Source: GCA-2737725 sp965229355 (GTDB lineage Bacteria > Pseudomonadota > Alphaproteobacteria > Rhodospirillales > Rhodospirillaceae). From it: a DNA stretch of 64,000 nucleotides. Shown in pieces: positions 43,601 to 52,328 of this stretch. The stretch's first letter is position 1, and each line of letters begins with the position of its first letter. A program made the translations under genes and the position numbers. The notes under the pieces were generated by a model. It was not told the origin of the DNA, made no database searches, and saw nothing but the letters and a program-made list of their open reading frames with translations. The stretch lies in the NCBI GenBank assembly GCA_965229355.1, contig OZ245869.1, forward strand, positions 4,154,001 through 4,218,000, in the 5' to 3' direction.

Positions 43601-44595
43601 ATACCGGCATGAGTAGCGCAACTGTACAACTGGGCATTTACAACGCAGACACAGGCACCAAGCTTGGCACATACACGACGTCAGCCATTGCCGCAGGCGC
43701 ACAATTGAATGTCAGCGTCGCAGCCCTGGAACAGGGTGCAAAGATTTCCACAGAAAATGCGATCTATCATTACGACATTAAAGTTGAGGGAACCTTCACC
43801 GGCTATTTGCAGCATCTGGTGAATAATAAATCGACTGGCGTAGTCACAGACATGACAACGGCTTGTTCACTGACGCCAACGCCAGCCACAGCACGTTCGG
43901 CACAACTGACACAAGGGTCTGTCTTTGCATCGGCGCAACCTGGTTCACGCTCTTATGTACGCTTCTATAACAACGGCGCTGAGGCAGGTTCTGCCCGTGT
44001 GACATTGGCCGATGCCGCAACAGGTACGATATTCCGCCAGTGGACCAGCCCCACTATTCCAGTGGGCGCTGCGCATCAAATTTATATCCAAGATATTGAA
44101 GGAGCAGGCTTAAGCAACGGCGACCAATATCTGATGACGGCAACAGCGCAATTTGATGGCGCGTTTCAACACATTCTGTGGCGGCCATCCAACGGCACAC
44201 TCACCAACCTGACAACGTGCAACGCCAGTGTGGCCGCAGACGCGCGCCAATTGATGAATGTGCATTCGTCGCTTCTGAGCAGCATCTATCCCAGTTCGAT
44301 TGTCGTGAACAATACAGGGTCGGCGAACTCACGCGCCTTCATTGGCATTTATGATGCAACGACGGGTGCGAAGTTGGGAACTTACCTTACCAACATCATT
44401 AGCGCTGAAGGGCACGCCCTTCTGCAGATTGCTCAGGTCGAAGCTGGCGCCAATGTTCAGCCGGGGACCACGATTTATCACTATGTGTTAAAGCTTGAGG
44501 GCTCGTTCACCGGATATCTGCAACACCTGGTGAACAACAAGTCGACAGGCGTAATTACAGATATGACAACCACTTGCCTGATGAAAGCGTCCTAA
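40657..44595 (+). CDS. large secreted protein: bacterial repeats, seven-bladed Vgb-like propeller, shared C-terminal module
   Basis: 1312 residues from TTG 40657, chosen because GAGG lies 7 bases upstream and it gives a clean signal peptide ending in SSALAQ; the longer frame starts at GTG 40588. Six Cys-containing bacterial repeats (about 24-550) follow the pattern GxGxV, C...C, FxxWxGC and AKEVTAxF. Next is a virginiamycin B lyase-like propeller (551-843) with seven blade signatures of the GPDGNIWVTQ type. Two copies of an about 220-residue module follow (845-1072, 1082-1312), also found in the metzincin at 20354-23806. Adhesion or matrix function is likely, not proven. Confidence 0.85.
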   Translation: MHWVRFLFAAVSIFCASSALAQTGKVTASASIVGNGTVWGFSFAQTASLDCPSKCSDSFTSGTYLNLSATPVNAGWRFSHWIVAGSQIVEGSTTTSQIAVILNANTTITATFVAVPNPPTAKLSLRITGPGEVTSDIGGLACSDKSSAPCTQDYIQDQTVVLIARSSLSRLLSWSGCTNVNNGQCIVRMSQAKEVTATFASVENPKPKLSVRISGQGEVIMERNIICSDKSPMPCTQEYAQNEVVGLYARATTSRFLRWIGCPIVSGPNCTVTMDQAKEITAVFDVPNSKTVTINIIGSGTVQGLVFASPLGFTCKASCTASFPIGTDVTVAAFPLNSNWRFGSWTVDGVPRTGSPFADIAGTSSIGIRTDADMTINITFLPFGNPKLSLRITGQGEVSSATGDFTCTYLVSMPCMKEYAQGQTVTLVARATTSRFLNWTGCTSTGGNTCNVLMDQAKEVTAAFEDPTPLTLNIIGEGTITSTPTGVNCKSNCSVAFNKNQVVTLTAIPAEGWRFSYWANACTGTGTCSVTMNTNKTVQAVFTKPTTVGNFTEFSVASANSNLRQMTAGPDGNIWVTQSNARKIAKITLDGTVKEYAIPTNANPYDIVAGPDQALWFTLATIKLGRITTDGVATEHPILAVADASAIDRYGIATGPDGNIWIAEYNANAISKVTASGEVKRFFTAGGPRHIATGPDGNLWFTQTGSNKIARITPSGEITEFSVPTANAGLGDITRGPDGAMWFIEEQARKIGRVSMTGAITEFEVTSTTALSGANIVTGPDQNLWFTYGTSARLGQMTIYGVLTEYNTLSTNGTTQGIATGSDGNIWYTDSTANKIGRLTLRAVRQGAVFSTAQDSARSFLRFANTGTTNGRVSVSLLDPDTGLSLNHWTSPNIAPNASAQVYIDTIERAGNATFTKPEYYSVAVRPHLDGYMQHVLWKPSDGTLTNLSTCDTGVTAPDKQLFNVHSTMLDEGYPATIAVSNTGMSSATVQLGIYNADTGTKLGTYTTSAIAAGAQLNVSVAALEQGAKISTENAIYHYDIKVEGTFTGYLQHLVNNKSTGVVTDMTTACSLTPTPATARSAQLTQGSVFASAQPGSRSYVRFYNNGAEAGSARVTLADAATGTIFRQWTSPTIPVGAAHQIYIQDIEGAGLSNGDQYLMTATAQFDGAFQHILWRPSNGTLTNLTTCNASVAADARQLMNVHSSLLSSIYPSSIVVNNTGSANSRAFIGIYDATTGAKLGTYLTNIISAEGHALLQIAQVEAGANVQPGTTIYHYVLKLEGSFTGYLQHLVNNKSTGVITDMTTTCLMKAS

Positions 44596-44669
44596 TCGCA
44601 AGGCTGTTTATAGGCCGCACAACGCCCTAGCCCTTGACAAACGCAAGCCAGGGCGGCACTTGGCGCGCC

Positions 44670-45752
44670 ATGAAAATTGATCTTCGCACCCTGATCCGTG
44701 GCCGTAATCCGATGCCGATGCGCGACCTTTTACGCGCATGTATCGGCGCACTGTTCGGCATTGCCTTCAGCGGCGTTGTTGCACGGTTGCTAACGGACGG
44801 CGTTTTATCGCTGACGCCCCTTCTCATTGCGCCCTTGGGCGCATCAGCAGTGTTGGTGTTTGCCATTCCCGCCAGCCCACTTGCGCAGCCACGCGGTGTA
44901 ATTGGCGGCAATGTCGTCTCAGCTATTGTCGGCCTTGTCACGGCAATGTTGATATCCGAACCTCTGATTGCCGCTCCGGTCGCTGTAAGTGCAGCTATTT
45001 TCACGATGATCTTGTGTGGCTGCTTGCACCCGCCGGGTGGCGCCATTGCCTTGGGCGCAGTTCTTCTGAGCAAAGCAGGCGATGCGCCCAATGCAACATA
45101 TGTCGGCACCGTTGCGCTGTGCTCTGTGTTGCTGATTATCGCGGCAATCATGTACGCACGCCTGACAAAAATTCCCTACCCTGCCCGCGCAGCGCAGCCC
45201 AAAGTTCACGCCACACAAGACCCGCCGCCCACGGAACGCGTTGGCTTCACGCCCGCCGACTTAGATGCAGCTCTGGTGGAATACGGCAAACTTCTCGACG
45301 TCAGCCGCGAAGATTTAGATGCCCTCTTTCGACAAGTTGAAATGAAGGCCCATCGCCGCCTGCACTCGCAAATTCGGTGCGACGAAATCATGTCACGCGA
45401 CATTATTTCAGTGCAGACCGATCAGCCCAGCGACAAAGCGTTGGAGGTTCTGCAAGAGCATGACCTGCGCACAGCTCCGGTTCTAGATCATGAGCGCCGC
45501 GTTATGGGGATTGTCCGGCGCGCTGAACTTTTGTCAGCGCATGCGCAACCTGTCAGCACAGTGCTTGATACGCATGTCCGCAAGGTCGGCCCACAAACAC
45601 CGATTGAAGCCTTACTGCCGCACTTATCGAGTGGCTTTGAACACGAGGTGATGGTGGTGGACGAGCGCGGCGTTCTGATTGGTGTTGTGACACAGACTGA
45701 TTTGTTAGCTGTGCTTTACCGCGCGCACATTGTCGAAGCGATGGCGATGTAA
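44670..45752 (+). CDS. HPP family membrane protein with C-terminal CBS pair
   Basis: 360 residues from ATG 44670; the longer frame starts at TTG 44634. The HPP domain (about 20-180) has several hydrophobic helices and the diagnostic LHPPGGAIAL, with GASAVLVFAIPASPLAQPRG earlier. Two CBS domains follow (about 235-360; IMSRDIISVQTDQPSDKALE, LRTAPVLDHERRVMGIV, EVMVVDERGVLIGVVTQTD). HPP proteins have been linked to nitrite transport in chloroplasts and cyanobacteria; CBS pairs sense adenine nucleotides. It converges on the hydrolase-like gene with 13 bases between stops. Confidence 0.9.
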   Translation: MKIDLRTLIRGRNPMPMRDLLRACIGALFGIAFSGVVARLLTDGVLSLTPLLIAPLGASAVLVFAIPASPLAQPRGVIGGNVVSAIVGLVTAMLISEPLIAAPVAVSAAIFTMILCGCLHPPGGAIALGAVLLSKAGDAPNATYVGTVALCSVLLIIAAIMYARLTKIPYPARAAQPKVHATQDPPPTERVGFTPADLDAALVEYGKLLDVSREDLDALFRQVEMKAHRRLHSQIRCDEIMSRDIISVQTDQPSDKALEVLQEHDLRTAPVLDHERRVMGIVRRAELLSAHAQPVSTVLDTHVRKVGPQTPIEALLPHLSSGFEHEVMVVDERGVLIGVVTQTDLLAVLYRAHIVEAMAM

Positions 45753-45765
45753 AACCGCCGTTTCG

Positions 45766-46680
45766 CTATCGCGTTACAGTTCCCTGCGCTTTACGCGCAA
45801 ATGCCATCAACTCTGCAACAAACCGCGCACTGTTTTCTTGATACGGCGAGCGACCCGTCTCGTTATAAATAGACAAGGTCGCATCCGGCAATTGCTCTGC
45901 GAGATCTTTAACAACATCAAGCGGTGCGTCCACGCTCATCTCAACGCGCGTGCCCACCGAAAAAAGTACAGGCAACTTTAACGCTGTGACGAGGTCTGCA
46001 TTCTGCGTCGGATGACGCGAGATGAGGCGGCGCACATACGGGGGAAGGCGCATGATCATGGCTGTTGTGCGCTCTAACCACTCTTTTGCAGGCTCATCAG
46101 CGACGAAATTTCGCGCCGTGACGTGTGCTGCCACCACGTTATCCGCAATGTAGGGTGATTGATGGAGTTGGGATTGCTTTGCATAAAAGGCCCGCAGCGT
46201 GTCATCCATCGATAATGACTTTACCAATCCGGCCTGGGTTTGAACCAAATTTATCCCGGCAAGACCAGCAACACCAAAATGGCGGACGTAATCCATGGTC
46301 ACCATACCGCCGAAGCCAACAGCAACGATGACGGGCCGCTGCGCATTCGTTGCCTTCAGAACTGCGGCCAAATCATTCGCCCACGCAGTTGTGGCGGCGT
46401 AGGCTTCGGGCTGCCATGGCTTGCCTGAGTCACCGTGGCCACGCAGATCGAACGCGACGACATGAAAGTCTTTCTCAAGGTCAGTGCCGATCAGCGGCGC
46501 CCAGCTTTCCCATGTCAGTGCATTGTTATGAATAAGGACAATGGCCGGAGCATTTTGGTTTCCCCACTCCGCAACATTGAGCGGAACACCATCAGCGCTG
46601 ATGACCGTGCGGGTCTGCGGGGGTTGTGCAAATGCCGCCGAAGACAAAACACTCAGAATAAGAAAGAGCAAAGCCCTCAT
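45766..46680 (-). CDS. alpha/beta hydrolase-fold exported protein lacking the catalytic Ser and His
   Basis: 304 residues from ATG 46680, giving a signal peptide MRALLFLILSVLSSAAFAQ; the longer frame from GTG 46716 overlaps the MFS gene. The fold is clear (VLIHNNALTWESWAPLI, FDLRGHGDSGKPWQPEAY). The nucleophile elbow, usually VGHSMGG, reads VAVGFGG with Gly at the Ser position. The expected C-terminal AGHSPYxE reads TGRSPYQEN with Arg for His. The substitutions suggest loss of hydrolysis and a binding or regulatory role. It follows the MFS transporter gene by 20 bases. Confidence 0.82.
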   Translation of the reverse strand: MRALLFLILSVLSSAAFAQPPQTRTVISADGVPLNVAEWGNQNAPAIVLIHNNALTWESWAPLIGTDLEKDFHVVAFDLRGHGDSGKPWQPEAYAATTAWANDLAAVLKATNAQRPVIVAVGFGGMVTMDYVRHFGVAGLAGINLVQTQAGLVKSLSMDDTLRAFYAKQSQLHQSPYIADNVVAAHVTARNFVADEPAKEWLERTTAMIMRLPPYVRRLISRHPTQNADLVTALKLPVLFSVGTRVEMSVDAPLDVVKDLAEQLPDATLSIYNETGRSPYQENSARFVAELMAFARKAQGTVTR

Positions 46681-46700
46681 GAAGATGCGTGACTGCACAA

Positions 46701-48041
46701 TTATGCTTTCTGCCACGTTTCGGCGCGGGCAACAGAAGCACGAAACGCAGACCGCCCCCAGGCCAGCACAACAACACCCAACAAGCCCACGGCACCGAAT
46801 ACAACGGCTAAGCCCGGCGCGATGCCCGTGGGGCTTGTAAACACGTGATCCGTTAAAAAACCAACCGAGTATGAGCCGACGGTCAGCGACACTAAACCTG
46901 TCAAAAGTGTGTAAAGCGCTGTCGCTTGGCCGCGCATTTCATTCGGTGTGATCTGGCTTAAGCCCATGAGCGCCGAAGCCGAGGACCAGTTCGCAAAAAT
47001 GTTGAACGCAATGTACGGCACCAAGCCCCACAAGGGTGTTGGTGCTAAACACGCCAAGGGACCAAAGATCATCATGGAAAACGAATGCATCAACGCTGCC
47101 AGCATCGGCGCATCGGTATAGCCACGCTTTACAAGCGCGCTGATAAACCACCCGACAATCACCGAACTGGCTGCGCCGACAATTGCGATCACCGCAAACG
47201 CGGTGCCCACGTCAGCGGCTTTCCAGCCATGAACGCGGATGACCAACGTCGCGCCCCACGCAATTTGCGCATAAATACCGGTGACGTTTAGAACAGTGCC
47301 CATCAGGAGTGCAAAATACGCGCGTGCATTCAGCTTGAGATGCTTAAACAGTGGCGCAAATTGCAAGGCATCGGTCGCCGTTGCCTTCTCGCGGCGCGCA
47401 GGCTCCCGCACTGTCAGCCAAACCAAGGCCGCCACAATAATGCCAGGCGCGCCCGCCAAGAAGAATGTCACTTGCCAGTTATGCAAAGTGTCGAGCAGGC
47501 CGGGGAAAACACCCCGCACCCAATCTGCTGTCAAAATTGCAATCGTCCCGAGAACGTAGCCGGCCACCGTACCGAACGTGCCGCCGAGCAAGAAAATGCC
47601 GTAGGCTTTCGGACGATGTACCGGCGAGAAGTAATCAGAGATCAGCGAGCCCGCGACCGGCAAAATACACGCTTCACCAAGCCCCACGCCCACGCGTGCA
47701 ATAAACAGCCATTTAAAGTCTGGCGCAAAACCGCACAGGATGGTCGAGATGCTCCAGACCGTAATACCCGTGACCAGAATAAGCTGGCGATTGGCGCGAT
47801 CGGTGATCATGCCGAGCACCAAGCCAAACGTTGTGTAGCACAGCGCAAAGGCTAAGCCTTGCAACAGGCCAATCTCGGCATCTGTCACGCCAAAGTCTGC
47901 TTTAATGGGCTCGACCAGCAAGCCGATAACAGCCCGATCAAGAATGGCAAAGGAATATGCCAAGACTAACATGGCCACGACGTACCAAGCATAAGAAGGC
48001 TTAGGCCACGTGAGTTCTGATGTATGTGTGTGCTGCGTCAT
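46701..48041 (-). CDS. major facilitator superfamily transporter
   Basis: 446 residues from ATG 48041; the frame extends to 48119 but the added 26 residues are hydrophilic and unlikely. Twelve hydrophobic segments are visible. MFS signatures: GLVLGMITDRANRQLIL between helices 2 and 3 (the motif A region) and ARVGVGLGEACILPVAGSLISDYF at helices 4-5, as in spinster-like transporters of proteobacterial catabolic clusters. The substrate is unknown. It is co-directional with the degenerate hydrolase and divergent from the DUF1838 gene. Confidence 0.9.
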   Translation of the reverse strand: MTQHTHTSELTWPKPSYAWYVVAMLVLAYSFAILDRAVIGLLVEPIKADFGVTDAEIGLLQGLAFALCYTTFGLVLGMITDRANRQLILVTGITVWSISTILCGFAPDFKWLFIARVGVGLGEACILPVAGSLISDYFSPVHRPKAYGIFLLGGTFGTVAGYVLGTIAILTADWVRGVFPGLLDTLHNWQVTFFLAGAPGIIVAALVWLTVREPARREKATATDALQFAPLFKHLKLNARAYFALLMGTVLNVTGIYAQIAWGATLVIRVHGWKAADVGTAFAVIAIVGAASSVIVGWFISALVKRGYTDAPMLAALMHSFSMMIFGPLACLAPTPLWGLVPYIAFNIFANWSSASALMGLSQITPNEMRGQATALYTLLTGLVSLTVGSYSVGFLTDHVFTSPTGIAPGLAVVFGAVGLLGVVVLAWGRSAFRASVARAETWQKA

Positions 48042-48214
48042 ACCCCGATCATGGCCGAAGACACGCCAGAGGTCACGCGGGTTTACAGGCCACTCGCTCC
48101 CCTGTGATTCAACCGCCACTTGGCCCAGTCATCATGACTTCCCCTGGTGGGGCTTGTTTCCTGCCCCAGCGACAGGGTTTGATTATCTATGTTGATGTTT
48201 GGGGAGACTGACAT

Positions 48215-49027
48215 ATGAAGCGCCGGGATGTTTTAGGAACAGCGTTATTAGGGCTTGCCGCAGGCTCAACAATAACAAGGCAAGCCATGGCGGCGTTAAA
48301 AGCTAGCGATGCAGCAAATCTTCTAAAAACGTATGCGCTGATGCGTGGGCGGCCCAACGGCATGGCTTTGTGGTGGTACACAGGGACTGTGTGGGGAAAG
48401 CAAACCAACGAGATAGCGCAACCCATGTTTGGCGTTCAGGGCCTCACGTTCAATCGCATCACTGTGCGTGGCGATGGCAGCATTGAACAAAAACTGACTG
48501 GCCGTGGCTGGTATTCCGATCTCAAAACGGGCCAACCGCTGGAGCGTTGGACGAACCCCATCACAGGTGAAAGCCGCACACCGCCACACATCAAATCCTT
48601 TCAAATCCAAATGATCGCAGCGGACGGCACGATGCCGCCGCGGGATGAAGCGGCGATGGATGCTTTTTCCGGTAAAATCGATGGCTTGACCATCAATGGC
48701 GATACGGTGTGGCTGACTGAAAACTTTGTCGCAAAATATAAGCCCGATGCAGCACGTAACGGCGCCGTCAACACAACCTCTTCCCTCTCGACGTTTACGG
48801 CGAAAGTACGCGACGTTGAAAACACCGAGGCCGACTTCGTTCCGGCTTATCTAAACTATCAAAGCTTGGGGTCATGGCCTGCATGGATGAATATGGGCGA
48901 CATGCAGGGCGTGCTCTCGTGGCAAACACGAGGGCAAAAAGTTCAGAGTGCTGAAGCTGCGCCCGCAGATCTTCGTGCGTGGATCGATCAAAAACACCCG
49001 AATTTCCTTAAGACTCCAGGCATCTAA
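48215..49027 (+). CDS. DUF1838 family protein with a Tat-type signal
   Basis: 270 residues. The N-terminus MKRRDVLGTALLGLAAGS is a twin-arginine signal with cleavage near AMA (26). The mature domain has DUF1838 features: WWYTGTVWGK, GLTFNRITVRGDGSIEQKL, WYSDLKTGQPLERWTNPITG and a C-terminal YLNYQSLGSWPAWMNM. The family is periplasmic and of unknown function, often near TonB-dependent receptors or catabolic genes, as here. GGGGAG lies 9 bases before the ATG. Confidence 0.88.
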   Translation: MKRRDVLGTALLGLAAGSTITRQAMAALKASDAANLLKTYALMRGRPNGMALWWYTGTVWGKQTNEIAQPMFGVQGLTFNRITVRGDGSIEQKLTGRGWYSDLKTGQPLERWTNPITGESRTPPHIKSFQIQMIAADGTMPPRDEAAMDAFSGKIDGLTINGDTVWLTENFVAKYKPDAARNGAVNTTSSLSTFTAKVRDVENTEADFVPAYLNYQSLGSWPAWMNMGDMQGVLSWQTRGQKVQSAEAAPADLRAWIDQKHPNFLKTPGI

Positions 49028-49105
49028 AGCGATGACACCTGAAAGCATGTGGGAATTTCTGCCGACGATGCATGCTGAACATCAGCAAACTCAACCAAAG
49101 ATATA

Positions 49106-49133
49106 GCGAGTGTTGCGCGAGCGCGACACTCGC
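49106..49133. terminator. strong hairpin after the DUF1838 gene
   Basis: 12-bp stem GCGAGTGTTGCG / CGCGACACTCGC (one G-U) with a CGAG loop, 79 bases past the stop. There is no T run, so termination is uncertain; it could be a processing or stability element. Confidence 0.45.
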
Positions 49134-49254
49134 CAGCGAATCAGCATCTTGCAGCCCGGAATACGGACATTGGCGGTTTCCCCAGTGGCCAGATGTGTAA
49201 AGCTGGCTTTTCTATCGCGGCGTGAAATTTGATTCAAAATATGTGCGTCGCAAC

Positions 49255-49311
49255 GTTACGCATGGGCATAAGTGTTCTTTATGTCCTCGTATAAAACGTT
49301 ATGCGCATAAC
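49255..49311. promoter_or_regulatory. operator-like palindromes before the TonB-dependent receptor
   Basis: A perfect 14-bp palindrome GTTATGCGCATAAC at 49298-49311 and a related imperfect copy GTTACGCATGGGCATAA at 49255-49271. They lie 73-129 bases before the receptor start. The TGCGCA core also occurs in the 26196-26478 sites. The regulator is unknown. Confidence 0.5.
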
Positions 49312-49383
49312 CAATGATTCTGCATTGAGGTCTGCATTCGTTAAGCGCAATCATCGAATGCCAAGAGGAAGGGGAATTCCAAC

Positions 49384-51951
49384 ATGACATCACTGAGAAC
49401 ACAGCTTGCGCTATCGGTTAGCGCATTCAGCGTCGGCGTATTGTTCGCTGGCAGCATTCCAACAGTCGCATTCGCGCAAGGCAGTGGCGCATCATTCGCA
49501 ATTGAAGAAATTACCGTAACAGCGCGTAAACGCGAGGAAACGGTGCAAGATATTCCGCTGTCGATCACCGCTTTCTCTGCTGATGCGATTGAGAAAGCAG
49601 CTATCTTTGACGTTCGCGATGTCGCCAAAATGGCGCCGAACGTCACACTGCAATCCACAGGCGGCGCAGGCACCGGCCGCTTCATGCCGAACCTGACATT
49701 CCGTGGTTTGCAGAACGTGTTCCCAACGCCGCGTGCGCAAGTCGGTGCGGTGTTCTTGGACGGCAACTATGTGCTGGGTGGCGTGAACGCCATCAACACA
49801 ACAGACGTAGAACGCGTTGAAGTTTTGCGCGGTCCTCAAAACGCGTACTTTGGCCGCAATACATTTGCTGGCGCTATCAACTTCATCACCAAAACACCGG
49901 GCGATGAATTCAAAGGCACCATCAGCGCATCGGGCTCCGCCCGCGGCAGCTATGACGTCAATGCAAGTGCTGAAGGTCCGTTGGTTGAAGGCAAGCTCTC
50001 TGGCCGTGCCAGCGTGTTGCAAAAAGATAAACGTGGCCATTATGTTGCCAAAGATGGCGGACGCTTGGGCAATGAAAATACACAAGCGATCTCAACCACA
50101 TTATTTGCCACACCCACTGATAACTTGAGCTTACGTCTGCGCGGGTCATACCAGGAAGACGATGACGGCCCGGGTCAAGTGGTCAACCTGTCGCCGTCCT
50201 TGATTGGTGATACCTGCAATGCGCGTCGCATTAATAAAGGTCAAAACACAGCTGGCGTGACGGGCTTCAACGTATCGCTGCCGTACTTCTGCGGTAAAAT
50301 TCCCGGCATCAAGCAACTGGGCGAAGGCATTGTGTCGACCAACACATCGCTGCGCAGTCCGCTGTTAGCGACAGTTGGCAACCCAAATGCGTTGATTAAC
50401 GGCTTCATCAACAACAACCTGAATGATGGCCAATGGGCGAAAGCGCCCAGCCTGGATGCAATGGGCTTGAAGCGCGAAATGCGCGCGGTTGATTTCCAAA
50501 GCGAATATGAATTCGACAACGGCATCACATTTGCCTTCAATTACGGCTGGCAAGATAACCAATCAGCCCTGCTGTCGGATTCTGACCGCACGGATATTGA
50601 AACCACCTACAGCTACATTCCGCAATTCACCCGCACCCAAAGCTTTGAAGTGCGCGTCACCTCGGATCAGGAACAAAGCATCCGTTGGTTGGCAGGTGCC
50701 GCACACTTTAAGTCGCACTTCGCCAGCAACTTCGGCAACGGCGGTTCGCTGCAGTATCGTTCACGTACTTTGCCGACACAGGCATTCAGCACGTCTGTTG
50801 TGACGTCATTGTCGTTGGGCGCAAACCCGTTCGGCACCAACGAAGTCGCGACCGTGAAATCGCTGTTTGCAGCAGCTGATTGGGACATCTTCGATGCCTT
50901 CACCTTAAGCGGTGAACTGCGTTACCAAGAAGACGCTTCGGTGTCGGGCGCTCAATTGCTGCCGACGTTCCCGACCATTCCGGTGAAACTGACGTTTAAA
51001 GACTACATGCCACGCGTCATCGGTACATACCACGTCAGTGATGATTGGAACCTGTACGCAAGCTGGTCGCGTGGCGTGCTGCCGGGTGTCGACAACGTTG
51101 GCTTTACCAGCCAAACGCCGTTCCGCCAAAATTTGCTGACGCAAATCATCCCAGATCTGCAAGCGGTTTTGGATTCAGACAAACTCGACAACTATGAAAT
51201 TGGTAGCAAGCAAACGCTGCTTGATGGTCAGCTGCAGTACAACCTGTCTGCTTATTATATGAAGTGGAAGAACGCTAAAGCCTCGACAGCTTTAGTGTTG
51301 CCTGCCACCTCTGAAACCAATCCGACACCGTTCACCGTGGCTGGCGTGACAACGCAAGGCACCGTGGAAGTGAAGGGCGTGGAGTTTGAAACCTCACTGC
51401 GCGTTACGCAGAAATGGGATATCGGCGGCGGTATCGCCGTGCAGAAATCAAAGTTCCTGCGTTGGGGCGAAGCTGGCTTGCTGCGTGACCTGACGGGCGG
51501 TCAATCGCCTGGTTCCATTGTGGGTAACGCCAACTTTGGTGCAACACAGTGGAAAGGCAACGAGATGCAACGCCAACCACGTGCCACGGGCAACCTGAAC
51601 ACCACATTCCGCGACACCCTGAATGATAACTGGGAGTGGTTTGTGCGCGGTGACATGACCTACACCGGCAAAGCGTGGGATAGCACAGCAAACATCGTGA
51701 AGTCTGATGACTACTTCCGCGTCAACGCGCGTTTGGGTGTGGAACGTGAAGACGTGACCGTCGAAATTTATTCCACCAACCTGTTTAACGATAAAACGTG
51801 GGATTACGTGTCACGTACCGCTATTGGCGATCTACGCGCCAACTCGTCGAACGCCATTCTGCCGCTGGGCAATGCTGGCCTGTTGCAAGGCTTCGCCGTA
51901 CAAGCGCCGGATAAGCGCGACTTCGGTATGCGCGTCAAATACAAGTTCTAA
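49384..51951 (+). CDS. TonB-dependent outer-membrane receptor
   Basis: 855 residues. A signal peptide ends near AFAQ (31). A TonB-box-like EEITVTARKRE at about 38 precedes the plug domain (QDIPLSITAFSADAIEKAAI, VERVEVLRGPQNAYFGRNTF, AGAINFITKTPG). A 22-strand-type barrel follows, ending in the expected aromatic residue (KRDFGMRVKYKF). Such receptors import ligands too large or scarce for porins. The type resembles proteobacterial receptors near catabolic genes rather than known siderophore receptors; the ligand is unknown. It is followed by a strong terminator. Confidence 0.95.
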   Translation: MTSLRTQLALSVSAFSVGVLFAGSIPTVAFAQGSGASFAIEEITVTARKREETVQDIPLSITAFSADAIEKAAIFDVRDVAKMAPNVTLQSTGGAGTGRFMPNLTFRGLQNVFPTPRAQVGAVFLDGNYVLGGVNAINTTDVERVEVLRGPQNAYFGRNTFAGAINFITKTPGDEFKGTISASGSARGSYDVNASAEGPLVEGKLSGRASVLQKDKRGHYVAKDGGRLGNENTQAISTTLFATPTDNLSLRLRGSYQEDDDGPGQVVNLSPSLIGDTCNARRINKGQNTAGVTGFNVSLPYFCGKIPGIKQLGEGIVSTNTSLRSPLLATVGNPNALINGFINNNLNDGQWAKAPSLDAMGLKREMRAVDFQSEYEFDNGITFAFNYGWQDNQSALLSDSDRTDIETTYSYIPQFTRTQSFEVRVTSDQEQSIRWLAGAAHFKSHFASNFGNGGSLQYRSRTLPTQAFSTSVVTSLSLGANPFGTNEVATVKSLFAAADWDIFDAFTLSGELRYQEDASVSGAQLLPTFPTIPVKLTFKDYMPRVIGTYHVSDDWNLYASWSRGVLPGVDNVGFTSQTPFRQNLLTQIIPDLQAVLDSDKLDNYEIGSKQTLLDGQLQYNLSAYYMKWKNAKASTALVLPATSETNPTPFTVAGVTTQGTVEVKGVEFETSLRVTQKWDIGGGIAVQKSKFLRWGEAGLLRDLTGGQSPGSIVGNANFGATQWKGNEMQRQPRATGNLNTTFRDTLNDNWEWFVRGDMTYTGKAWDSTANIVKSDDYFRVNARLGVEREDVTVEIYSTNLFNDKTWDYVSRTAIGDLRANSSNAILPLGNAGLLQGFAVQAPDKRDFGMRVKYKF

Positions 51952-51974
51952 GACTTTAAAAGTCTGGATAGGAA

Positions 51975-52004
51975 AAAGGGGGCCAGAAACGGCCCCCTTT
52001 TTTT
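51975..52004 (+). terminator. strong intrinsic terminator of the TonB-dependent receptor gene
   Basis: Perfect 10-bp stem AAAGGGGGCC / GGCCCCCTTT with a 6-base AGAAAC loop, then TTTT, 23 bases past the stop. Confidence 0.92.
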
Positions 52005-52024
52005 ATTACCGTTCTTTCGGTTTA

Positions 52025-52237
52025 TCACCCTGCCCCAGCGACAGACTGCGCGGCGGCAAAGTAAAGGGGCAAACCTAAGCTGATGTTAAACGGAAAAGTA
52101 ATGGCCAGACTGAGCGGTAAATAAATCGCAGCTTTGGCTTCAGGCAACGCAAGACGCATTGCAGCCGGTACAGCGATATAAGAAGCGCTGGCGCACAACA
52201 CCGTAAACAGCGTTGTTGTCCCGACATTCACATTCAT
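52025..52237 (-). pseudogene. C-terminal remnant of an SbtA-like (DUF897) sodium-dependent bicarbonate transporter
   Basis: 70 codons from an ATG read MNVNVGTTTLFTVLCASASY, IAVPAAMRLALPEA, YLPLSLAITFPFNISLGLPL, YFAAAQSV. This matches the last about 65 residues of SbtA-family permeases (ASASYIAAPxAxRxxxPEA and LxITFPFN). The full protein has about 330 residues and ten helices; here a stop lies about 20 codons upstream and mnmA begins beyond. It is therefore a truncated gene or a decayed fragment. A short open frame at 52238-52330 (SLVAQFGDLVKQDLPQIFQA) does not resemble the missing part. Confidence 0.55.
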
Positions 52238-52328
52238 CGTCTCATCGCTTGAAAGATCTGCGGCAGGTCTTGTTTGACCAAGTCACCGAACTGCGCGACC
52301 AATGATTTGATCACAGAATCCGAATGTA

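Larger units (their letters stand above)
49028..49383. other. intergenic region upstream of the TonB-dependent receptor
   Basis: 356 bases holding a strong hairpin at 49106-49133 and palindromic operator-like sites at 49255-49311 (both listed separately). The receptor's Shine-Dalgarno AGGAAGGGGA is at 49365-49376. I see no gene in it. Confidence 0.5.
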
